From: Candidatus Zixiibacteriota bacterium
GTDB lineage: Bacteria > Zixibacteria > MSB-5A5 > WJJR01
DNA: 7,862 nt
Reading direction: 5' to 3'
Assembly: GCA_014729565.1 (NCBI GenBank)
Contig: WJJR01000522.1
Coordinates: forward strand, 1-7,862
Each line of letters starts with the position of its first letter. Positions within the stretch are counted from its first letter, which is position 1. The notes under the pieces are model-generated. The model made no database searches. It was not told the DNA's origin and saw nothing but the letters and a program-made list of their open reading frames with translations. Position numbers and translations under genes: made by a program. Positions 1 to 5,823 of the stretch are shown in pieces.

Positions 1-70
1 AAGTTATAGCAATGATTAGAATTCCGTTCCGGTTTTCGGAAACGTAGCATGGCCGTCTCGGTCAAGCGGC

Positions 71-87
71 ACGGGCGAGGCGCCCGT
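71..87. repeat. Short GC-rich palindrome, REP-like
   Basis: Perfect inverted repeat: ACGGGCG at 71-77 pairs with CGCCCGT at 81-87 around a three-base AGG loop. It is not followed by a T-run on either strand, so it does not look like a terminator. Its form resembles dispersed intergenic palindromes found in many bacterial genomes. Only one copy lies in this window, so membership in a repeat family is inferred. Confidence 0.5.
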
Positions 88-202
88 ACTACATCGCGTG
101 TTCAATCGGAAGATAGTTCTGACAATCGCTCTAACGACTCGTAATTCGAAGCGGACAGCGCACCCGCCCTACACATTGCGACAGAAATGACTCTACAATG
201 TC

Positions 203-247
203 ATCCCCGCCCGTATGTCGGCGGAGCCGACAGGCGAAAGTGGGGAT
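203..247. repeat. Composite nested palindrome resembling the 'tcatccccgc…gcgaaag…ggggatcca' intergenic repeat
   Basis: An outer inverted repeat, ATCCCC at 203-208 with GGGGAT at 242-247, encloses an inner perfect hairpin, GTCGGC at 217-222 with GCCGAC at 226-231 around a GGA loop. The outer part, including GCGAAAG before the right arm and ATCCAG after it, looks like a widespread class of intergenic repeat in which a GCGAAAGC loop joins complementary C-rich and G-rich arms. Here the two halves appear to be pushed apart by the inner hairpin. The arms are seen directly; the family assignment is from memory of similar repeats. Confidence 0.5.
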
Positions 248-303
248 CCAGTGTCTTTCCCCATCACAAAAGGACAGAATCCGTGAAACTGTGCTATGAA
301 TCA

Positions 304-323
304 CGCCGAGCTGAGGCTCGGCG
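304..323. repeat. Perfect 8-bp stem palindrome
   Basis: CGCCGAGC at 304-311 pairs perfectly with GCTCGGCG at 316-323 around a TGAG tetraloop. It lies 7 bases past the A/T-rich edge of the glnA terminator and has no T-run on the minus-strand side, so it is probably not part of termination. Together with the palindromes at 71-87 and 203-247 it makes a cluster of GC-rich hairpins, as expected for REP-type elements after a gene end. Confidence 0.5.
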
Positions 324-330
324 GTCCCAG

Positions 331-361
331 AAAAAAAGGGGCGTACACCGTACGCCCCTTT
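331..361 (-). terminator. Intrinsic terminator of glnA
   Basis: The segments 335-346 and 350-361 form a perfect 12-pair stem (nine core pairs, GGGGCGTAC with its complement, plus three A-T pairs) around a three-base loop. On the minus strand the stem is followed directly by a run of T (331-337 is all A on the plus strand). It begins 27 bases after the glnA stop codon at 388. This is a textbook rho-independent terminator; because of the A/T flanks it could also act weakly for plus-strand transcripts. Confidence 0.92.
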
Positions 362-387
362 CGACAAATCGTATGACCAATGAATCA

Positions 388-1713
388 CTACAGAATCGGC
401 AAATACTCATTCAACTCGTAATTGGTGACCGCCGTGCGATAGCGATCCCACTCGAACCGCTTGTTCGCGAGGAGCGTACGAAACACGTGCTCACCCAGCG
501 TGTCCCGCATCAGATCCGACTCTTCCATCAAGTCGCATGCTTTCGCCAAAGACCCCGGCAGCACGTCGATGCCGCGATCATCCAACTGCGTTGGTGTCAT
601 GTCGAAAATGTTTTCTTCGATCGGTTCCGGAAGTGTGTAGCCCTTCTCGATTCCAGCCAGTCCGGCCCGCAGCATGCAGGCCAACGCCAGATACGGATTG
701 CACGCCGGGTCGGCCGAACGCAACTCAATGCGGGTCGCCTTTTCCTTGCCGACACGGTACATCGGCACGCGCACCAGCGACGAGCGATTGCGACGTCCCC
801 AGGAGACATACACCGGCGCTTCAAATCCCGGCACCAGCCGCTTGTATGAGTTCACCCACTGGTTTAACACCAGCGTCATCGAACGAATGTGCGTGAGAAT
901 TCCCGCAATGTAACCGCGTGCCACGTCCGACAAATGGTAGGGATCGTCTTTGCTGAAAAACGCATTCGAGTCGCCCTGAAACAGCGACATGTGACAGTGC
1001 ATGCCCGACCCATTTTGTCCGAAGATCGGTTTCGGCATGAAGGTCGCATACGCGCCGCGCTCCTGCGCAATTTCCTTCACGATGAACCGGTAGATCATCG
1101 CGAAGTCGGCCATCACCAGACCTTCCTGGTAACGCAGATCGATTTCGTGCTGCGACGGCGCCACCTCGTGGTGGGAGCATTCGACCTGGATGCCGATTTG
1201 TTCCAGCGAGACAACCGTCCGCTTGCGCAGCTTGGTGCCCTCATCGACGGTCGAGAAGTCAAAGTAACCATCCCGATCGAGGGTCTCCGTCGCACTGCGA
1301 TCGCGGAAATAGAAATACTCAATTTCCGGCCCGGCGTAGAACGTGAATCCCATCTGATTCGCCTTTTCGAGCGCGCGCTTGAGCACATGCCGCGGATCGC
1401 CGGCGTACGGGGTACCGTCGGGATTGAAGATGTTGCAAAACAACAGCGCTATCCGCTCCCCGGCGATCTCCCACGGGATCACGCGAAATGTCCGCAAATC
1501 CGGAATCGCCATCAAATCCGATTCTTCGATCCGCACGAATCCCTCGATCGACGATCCGTCAAATCCCTGCCCATCTTCCAATACCGCTTCAATTTCACTG
1601 CGGGTAATCGACATGCCCTTCATCTGGCCCAGAATATCGGTAAACAGAAGGCGGACATACCGCACGTTGTTGGCGTCCAATGCACTTAGAACTTCGTCTT
1701 TGGTTTTGACCAT
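388..1713 (-). CDS. glnA: Glutamine synthetase, type I-alpha
   Basis: This 441-residue enzyme makes glutamine from glutamate, ammonia and ATP in the cytoplasm and is the main entry point for ammonium. Family landmarks are in order: DGSS at 52-55, the metal-binding GPEIE at 128-132, the ATP-site KPIFGQNGSGMH at 228-239, the flap glutamate E298 in RLVPGFEAP, and the NRSSLVR and RIELRSADP segments. The length, and the lack of the roughly 25-residue insert of the beta form, place it in GSI-alpha. The tyrosine adenylylated in beta enzymes is a phenylalanine here (F370 in ENIFDM). Arg61 in EGFVRIEESD matches the arginine (Arg62) tied to glutamine feedback inhibition in Bacillus. The start is ATG at 1713 because GGGAGG lies five bases upstream; a longer open frame to 1782 lacks this support. 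The gene is transcribed alone, with its own terminator. Confidence 0.97.
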   Translation of the reverse strand: MVKTKDEVLSALDANNVRYVRLLFTDILGQMKGMSITRSEIEAVLEDGQGFDGSSIEGFVRIEESDLMAIPDLRTFRVIPWEIAGERIALLFCNIFNPDGTPYAGDPRHVLKRALEKANQMGFTFYAGPEIEYFYFRDRSATETLDRDGYFDFSTVDEGTKLRKRTVVSLEQIGIQVECSHHEVAPSQHEIDLRYQEGLVMADFAMIYRFIVKEIAQERGAYATFMPKPIFGQNGSGMHCHMSLFQGDSNAFFSKDDPYHLSDVARGYIAGILTHIRSMTLVLNQWVNSYKRLVPGFEAPVYVSWGRRNRSSLVRVPMYRVGKEKATRIELRSADPACNPYLALACMLRAGLAGIEKGYTLPEPIEENIFDMTPTQLDDRGIDVLPGSLAKACDLMEESDLMRDTLGEHVFRTLLANKRFEWDRYRTAVTNYELNEYLPIL

Positions 1714-1718
1714 AATGG

Positions 1719-1724
1719 CCTCCC
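1719..1724 (-). promoter_or_regulatory. Ribosome binding site that fixes the glnA start
   Basis: GGGAGG on the minus strand, five bases before the ATG at 1713. It supports this start over the in-frame upstream codon at 1782, which has no comparable site and would put the palindrome at 1777-1797 partly inside the gene. Confidence 0.8.
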
Positions 1725-1776
1725 GAAACGGGTACGTATGACACTCTGTCGTTCTGCCCCTGAAAAAGCTTGCAAT

Positions 1777-1801
1777 CAACACGCCGTCGGCGTGTTGTCA
1801 A
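1777..1801 (-). promoter_or_regulatory. Candidate glnA control site: 21-base palindrome next to a -35 hexamer
   Basis: Bases 1777-1797 form a perfect palindrome with ten-base arms (CAACACGCCG and its complement) around one central base. On the minus strand a consensus TTGACA (1801 to 1796) overlaps its upstream edge. A -10 at the proper distance is poor (TTGATT or TGATTG around 1773-1779), so the promoter may need an activator or may lie elsewhere. The position, 64 bases before the start codon and between -35 and -10, suits a repressor operator. It does not match the Bacillus GlnR/TnrA box. Alternatively it could fold in RNA as a nine-pair stem with a GAC loop. The symmetry is certain; the role is inferred. 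Confidence 0.45.
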
Positions 1802-1860
1802 TGGGAAAAATGTACTACGTATCAAACGGGCAGCGTTTGTGAATAAATTGCCCCGTTCCC

Positions 1861-1900
1861 AACAAATACAAGCGGCGCTGCCCGTAGTGGACAGCGCCGC
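1861..1900 (-). terminator. Probable terminator of the nfeD-slipin operon
   Basis: GCGGCGCTG at 1872-1880 pairs perfectly with CAGCGCCGC at 1892-1900 around an 11-base loop. On the minus strand it is followed by a T-rich but interrupted tract (TTGTATTTGTT). It starts 22 bases after the slipin stop codon. The strong stem and position fit a terminator, but the broken T-tract and the large loop mean read-through towards glnA is possible. Confidence 0.65.
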
Positions 1901-1921
1901 ATTCTGTTTGTGTGATGTGGC

Positions 1922-2800
1922 TTACTGCGACGGCTGTTCGCCTCCGCCCTCGCCTTCCGACGACTCACCGGTCGCACCACCGGACGATTCGTCGCCCTGT
2001 TGATCCCGCATCTTCTCGGCCAATCCGGTCAACTGGGGACCCATCTCGGCATGCTTGCGTGTGAGATCGATGAACGGCTGGATCAGGTCGATCGGCAACG
2101 GGAAGATCGTCGTCGAGTTATGCTCCGCCGCAATCTCGGTCAACGTTTGCAGATAACGCAACTGCAGTGTGGCCGGGTTACGGGCAATGATATCGGCCGC
2201 TGCACCCAACTGCTCAGCCGCCTGGAATTCACCCTCGGCGTGAATGATCTTGGCGCGACGTTCACGTTCGGCTTCCGCCTGACGGGCAATCGCGCGCTGC
2301 ATCTCGGCGGGCAGGTCGACATTTTTCACTTCGACGACCGATACCTTGATGCCCCACGGTTCGGTCTGATCGTCGATGATCTGCTGTAGCTTCTGATTGA
2401 TGTGTTCCCGGTTGGCGAGCAAATCATCGAGGTCGAACTGGCCCAGAATCGACCGCAGTGTCGTTTGCGCGATCTGTGATGTCGCCATCAGATAATTCTC
2501 GACATTCACGATTGCCTTGTTGGCATCGAGCACGCGGAAATACACGACGGCGTTGACCTTGATCGTCACGTTATCGCGCGTGATCACATCCTGCGGCGGG
2601 ACATCGAATGTCACCGTACGCAGATCGACGCGCTGCATTTTATCGACGATCGGGATGAGCAGGATCAGACCCGGCCCCTTCGCGCCGATCAATCGTCCGA
2701 GACGAAAGATCACGCCGCGCTCGTACTCTTTCAGAATGCGTATCGCGTTCGCCAGTATGAATAAGACGACGACGACAATGGTGATAATCGGTGTCGACAT
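1922..2800 (-). CDS. Stomatin/slipin-type SPFH membrane protein
   Basis: A 292-residue membrane scaffold protein. An N-terminal hydrophobic anchor spans residues 4-20, followed at once by the typical KEYERGVIFRLGRL start of the SPFH/band-7 domain. The domain continues through GPGLILLIPIVDKMQRVDLR (43-61), the DVPPQDVITRDNVTI strand (66-80) and the VKNVDLPAEMQRAIARQAEAERERRAKII helix (158-186), predicted to extend as coiled coil to about 205. NSTTIFPLPIDL (228-239) is a family signature. The tail from about 266 is a Gly/Ser/Glu-rich, probably disordered segment. Slipins form ring oligomers at the membrane and are cleaved by, or work with, the NfeD-type protease, here encoded just upstream. An AGGAGG at 2805-2810, four bases before the ATG, sits on the nfeD stop codon, so translation is probably coupled. 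Substrate or physiological role cannot be read from sequence. Confidence 0.93.
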   Translation of the reverse strand: MSTPIITIVVVVLFILANAIRILKEYERGVIFRLGRLIGAKGPGLILLIPIVDKMQRVDLRTVTFDVPPQDVITRDNVTIKVNAVVYFRVLDANKAIVNVENYLMATSQIAQTTLRSILGQFDLDDLLANREHINQKLQQIIDDQTEPWGIKVSVVEVKNVDLPAEMQRAIARQAEAERERRAKIIHAEGEFQAAEQLGAAADIIARNPATLQLRYLQTLTEIAAEHNSTTIFPLPIDLIQPFIDLTRKHAEMGPQLTGLAEKMRDQQGDESSGGATGESSEGEGGGEQPSQ

Positions 2801-2804
2801 AACT

Positions 2805-2810
2805 CCTCCT
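2805..2810 (-). promoter_or_regulatory. Slipin ribosome binding site overlapping the nfeD stop codon
   Basis: AGGAGG on the minus strand, four bases before the slipin ATG; two of its bases belong to the nfeD TAG (2811-2809). The arrangement implies that ribosomes finishing nfeD can start slipin synthesis, keeping the two proteins in proportion. Confidence 0.8.
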
Positions 2811-4119
2811 ATGAGATCGGCTTGACCGTCAACCGTGTGCCGGTCTTACCGGTGACTTCGACTTGTGTGCCTTCGCTGACAGGAATGCTCGTTTCGGCGG
2901 TCCAATACTCACCGGCCACGTAAATCATTCCCGATTTCTCGAACGACTGCCTGGCCGTTCCAATCATACCGATCATGCCTTCTTCGCCGGTGGTCGGACG
3001 GCTGGACCGCACTTTGACCACCAGATAGAACGCCAGCACAAAGAACGCGACCGTGGTGCCGACGACTGCCAGGATAACAGACAGAGAAATGTCCATAGCC
3101 GGATCCGGAGAATCGATCAGCATCAATGAGCCGATCAATAATGATATCGTACCTCCCAAACCAAGTACACCATGGGACACGATTTTCAATTCCAGAATAA
3201 ACATGATGATCGCCAGACCAATCAGCGCCAATCCGGCGTAGTCGATGGGTAGTGTTTGCAGCGCGTAGAAGCCCAAAATCAGACAGATCGTCCCGATCAC
3301 ACCGGGAAAGATCGCACCGGGATTGTACAACTCCATCAAAATGCCCAACCAGCCGATCGACATCAGGATGTAAGCGATATTGGGATCGGTGATGACGTTG
3401 AGCAGTTTCTCGCGCCACGTTAATTCGATTTCATTGACCGGTGCAGCGGCCGTCTTCAGCGTATCCTCGCCGCGCGGCAACTGGGCCACCCGCCCATCGA
3501 GCGAGTCGAGCAGACCTTCGACGTCCTCGGCAATGAAGTCGATGACGTTCGAATCGAGCGCCTGGGTGGCGGTCAATGATTCCGATTCACGCACCGCCCG
3601 TTCATACCAGTCGGCGTTGCGTTCGCGGCGTTCGGCCAGCGAACGAATGTGGGCGGCGGCATCATTCTCCGCCTTCGCCGACATCGTCGAGTCCATCTCA
3701 CCCTGCATCACCACCGGATGCGCCGCGCCGGCATTCGTGCCCGGCGCCATGACCGCAAAATGCGCCGAGGCAAGAATGAACACGCCCGCCGAGGTCGCAC
3801 TGGCGCCCGATGGCGCCACGTAGACCACCACGGGGACATTTGAGTTGAGAATCGACTGGTTGATTTCTTTGGTGGTGGAGACCAAACCGCCGGGAGTATC
3901 GAGCCTGATGATCAGAACCGCGCCGCCTTCGTCCTCGGCCTGCTCGATCGCATTCTCGAGCACCATATCGGTGACCGGGCCGATTGCTCCGTCGATGGTG
4001 ATGACAAAAGCGTCCTGGGCCTGCACCGGGGCGGCGAACAGCAACACCAGAAGACCGGCGGCGATTGCCAATAGCAATCTGCTACGACCGATACACAGTC
4101 TGGTACGGCTGTTAGCCAT
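2809..4119 (-). CDS. nfeD: NfeD-family membrane-bound ClpP-class serine protease
   Basis: A 436-residue, full-length (NfeD1b-type) protein. A signal peptide has a basic start, a hydrophobic core at about 15-30 and a likely cut after Ala34 (VQA-QD). The ClpP-like protease domain (about 37-210) contains LDTPGG (73-78), the nucleophile Ser110 in ATSAGVF, VMAPGTNAGAAHP (123-135) and Lys149, aligned with the catalytic lysine of the Ser-Lys dyad known from the Pyrococcus homologue. Four or five membrane segments follow between about 248 and 369, and the C-terminal NfeD beta-barrel (OB-fold) covers about 380-436. The archaeal relative cleaves its partner stomatin, which agrees with the slipin gene eight bases downstream. 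I chose ATG at 4119 (AGAGGA just upstream, compact signal peptide) over GTG at 4146, which would lie almost on the predicted transcript start. Function is firm at family level; substrate is inferred. Confidence 0.92.
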   Translation of the reverse strand: MANSRTRLCIGRSRLLLAIAAGLLVLLFAAPVQAQDAFVITIDGAIGPVTDMVLENAIEQAEDEGGAVLIIRLDTPGGLVSTTKEINQSILNSNVPVVVYVAPSGASATSAGVFILASAHFAVMAPGTNAGAAHPVVMQGEMDSTMSAKAENDAAAHIRSLAERRERNADWYERAVRESESLTATQALDSNVIDFIAEDVEGLLDSLDGRVAQLPRGEDTLKTAAAPVNEIELTWREKLLNVITDPNIAYILMSIGWLGILMELYNPGAIFPGVIGTICLILGFYALQTLPIDYAGLALIGLAIIMFILELKIVSHGVLGLGGTISLLIGSLMLIDSPDPAMDISLSVILAVVGTTVAFFVLAFYLVVKVRSSRPTTGEEGMIGMIGTARQSFEKSGMIYVAGEYWTAETSIPVSEGTQVEVTGKTGTRLTVKPIS

Positions 4120-4155
4120 CGATCCTCTAATCGTCGGTTGTCTCACGCTGCCCCT

Positions 4156-4184
4156 ACAATCGTAAACAGAATCGCATCCGTCAA
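4156..4184 (-). promoter_or_regulatory. Candidate promoter of the nfeD-slipin operon
   Basis: On the minus strand TTGACG (4184-4179) is followed after 17 bases by GATTGT (4161-4156), a fair -35 and a weak -10. Transcription would start near 4149, leaving about 30 bases before the ATG at 4119. A seven-pair inverted repeat (AATCGCA at 4170-4176, TGCGATT at 4186-4192) surrounds the -35; it could be a regulator site or a weak hairpin. Without this promoter the pair would be read from selB. Confidence 0.3.
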
Positions 4185-4207
4185 TTGCGATTATTCACGA
4201 TTCTCTC

Positions 4208-5800
4208 TCATCCCGAGCGGTCGAACACCGGCTCTCCGCCCACCATGGTCAGATCGACCGCCGCATCGAATATCTCTACCGGCTTGATCGTGAATATGTT
4301 TCGGTCCAGGATCACCAAATCGGCCAACTGCCCCGGACGAATCATCCCCCGGCGGTGGCTCTCCCCGGCTGCATAGGCCGCCCCGGCCGTGAACCCATGA
4401 ACCGCCTCCCAGACCGTCAGCCGCTCCTTTTTATGCCAGCTCCCGCGCTTGTCCTCAGGCCGTGAGCGGTAGACCGCCGCCCCGATGCCCTCGATCGGAT
4501 TCAAGGGCTCGATCGGCACGTCGGAGCCAAACGCCATCGGGATACCGTGTTCGGCCAGTGTCCGGAAGGCGAACGCCATGTGCGACCGTCTCCCCCAGTG
4601 CTCATCGCAATAGTCGCGGTCGGTCAGCAGATGGCACGGTTGCATCGAGCAGACGATTCCGGACCGCGCCAGGCGTCCGAGATCGGCCTTATCGATAATT
4701 TGAAGATGTTCAATGCGCGGCGGCTGATGCTTCGGGAATTTACCCGCGTACTCGCCGATAATCCGAATCGCCTGGCGACAGGCGGCATCGCCGATGGCAT
4801 GCACACAGACCGACAGACCGTTTTTCGAGGCGCGCTGCAATATCGAGCGAAACTCTTTATCGGTATACTGGGGAATCCCGGTATTCCCCGGTTCGGAGCT
4901 GTACGGCTTGAGCATCCACGCCGTGCGCGATCCAAGCGCACCATCGAGGAAGATTTTTACCGCACCGATCTTGATCCATTCATCGCCCAGCCCCGACGTC
5001 AATCCCAACGCAATCGCATCGTCGAGTTTATCGACCGGAACCGACTTCCACAGGCGCATTCGCAGCTTATTCTGCGACTGTAGCGCACGGAAGACCCGTA
5101 ATGTATTTGTGTCTCCCATGTCGCCACCGAGGGCGACACATCCCTGCTCATGCGCCAGCGCCTGCGCATACAGAGTGGCGCGCTTCATCTCGGCATCCGA
5201 CGGTTTCGGGACTTTCGACCACACCGGTTTGTAGGCGCTTTCCTTCAGGATACCGGTCGGTTCGCCGTGGCTGTCACGCACAATTTCGCCGTCGTTGGGA
5301 TCGGGTGTGTCTTGGGTGATCTTCGCCCGCTTCAACGCTTCGGAGTTGACCCACATCGAATGATGATCATGTGTCCAGATCGCCGCTGGACGGTCGGGAA
5401 TGAGGGCATCGAGGTCCTTACGGTTCGGCCATTTCCCCTTCCACAAATTGATATCAAGTCCCTGGCCAATCACCCAGCCGCGCGCGGACTTCTCATTCTT
5501 CAAATGTTCTTTAATGCGGGCTTTGCCCGTCGCCAGCGACGATGTTCCTACCAGATCGACGCGCTGCAACCCGAGTGCATGCAACACAAAGTGCGTGTGC
5601 GCATCGGAAAACGCCGGTAACAGCAAGCGCTTGTTGAGATCGATCTCGCGCGCACGACGGTACTCGGTCGGCGCGTCGCCGCGGTTGCCGACCCAGACAA
5701 TGCGATCGCCCTGAGTGATCACTTCGCCCGCGACCGGGTTGTCGGGATCCATGGTAACGATCGAACCGTTCGTGAAGCGATAGGAGTGGGATCGTGGCAC
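4208..5800 (-). CDS. Metal-dependent amidohydrolase, YtcJ-like (amidohydrolase 3 type)
   Basis: A 530-residue cytoplasmic hydrolase with no signal peptide. The metal site is complete: HTH at 68-70, Lys282 in VKIFLDGALGSRTA (the lysine carboxylated in this superfamily), His334 in VHAIGD, His365 in IEHLQ and Asp427 in GSDVPIEP. The N-terminal strands (about 6-62) and the C-terminal GQLADLVILDRN segment (490-501) form the usual beta-sandwich beside the TIM barrel. Relatives include exoenzyme-regulatory and N-substituted formamide or amide hydrolases; the substrate cannot be told from sequence. The start is GTG at 5800 because AAGGAG lies five bases upstream; an in-frame TTG at 5821 lies before that site. 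It begins 23 bases after the selB stop, so the two are probably one operon, although no role in selenium metabolism is established for this family. No obvious terminator follows. Confidence 0.9.
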   Translation of the reverse strand: MPRSHSYRFTNGSIVTMDPDNPVAGEVITQGDRIVWVGNRGDAPTEYRRAREIDLNKRLLLPAFSDAHTHFVLHALGLQRVDLVGTSSLATGKARIKEHLKNEKSARGWVIGQGLDINLWKGKWPNRKDLDALIPDRPAAIWTHDHHSMWVNSEALKRAKITQDTPDPNDGEIVRDSHGEPTGILKESAYKPVWSKVPKPSDAEMKRATLYAQALAHEQGCVALGGDMGDTNTLRVFRALQSQNKLRMRLWKSVPVDKLDDAIALGLTSGLGDEWIKIGAVKIFLDGALGSRTAWMLKPYSSEPGNTGIPQYTDKEFRSILQRASKNGLSVCVHAIGDAACRQAIRIIGEYAGKFPKHQPPRIEHLQIIDKADLGRLARSGIVCSMQPCHLLTDRDYCDEHWGRRSHMAFAFRTLAEHGIPMAFGSDVPIEPLNPIEGIGAAVYRSRPEDKRGSWHKKERLTVWEAVHGFTAGAAYAAGESHRRGMIRPGQLADLVILDRNIFTIKPVEIFDAAVDLTMVGGEPVFDRSG

Positions 5801-5805
5801 AAGAG

Positions 5806-5811
5806 CTCCTT
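5806..5811 (-). promoter_or_regulatory. Ribosome binding site that fixes the amidohydrolase start
   Basis: AAGGAG on the minus strand, five bases before GTG at 5800. It decides for the GTG start against the upstream in-frame TTG at 5821 and lies in the short gap after the selB stop codon. Confidence 0.8.
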
Positions 5812-5823
5812 CAGTTGTCAACC

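Larger units (their letters stand above)
1..330. other. Non-coding region downstream of glnA
   Basis: I see no credible gene in these 330 bases. Open frames that cross it are short, lack ribosome binding sites and run through the glnA terminator or through palindromes. It contains three separate GC-rich inverted repeats (listed individually) and a small five-pair hairpin at 27-41. A short minus-strand reading frame starting with ATG at 50 runs off the left edge but has no ribosome binding site, so it is not called. Confidence 0.6.

Noticed and set aside
3..50. Minus-strand ATG at 50 and a TGCTATAAC extended -10-like sequence (3-8) pointing off the left edge
   Set aside because: No ribosome binding site before the ATG and no matching -35; the gene, if any, lies outside the window.
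131..388. Minus-strand open frame of 85 codons just after glnA
   Set aside because: It begins at the glnA stop codon region, spans the terminator hairpin and the palindromes, and has no ribosome binding site.
187..849. Plus-strand open frame of 220 codons running from the intergenic region into glnA
   Set aside because: It reads through palindromes and the glnA terminator, then antisense through glnA; composition is Arg/His-rich with no domain.
889..1689. Long plus-strand open frame of 266 codons opposite glnA
   Set aside because: It lies wholly antisense to a well-conserved glnA, has no ribosome binding site or recognisable domain, and mirrors the codon pattern of the true gene.
1714..1782. 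N-terminal extension of 23 residues on glutamine synthetase
   Set aside because: The ATG at 1713 has GGGAGG five bases upstream and gives the normal family N-terminus; the extension is not family-like and would reach into the palindrome region.
4208..4210. Possible selenocysteine read-through of the amidohydrolase TGA stop, given the nearby selB
   Set aside because: The next in-frame stop comes after only nine further codons, the protein already has its complete C-terminal domain, and no SECIS-like hairpin follows.
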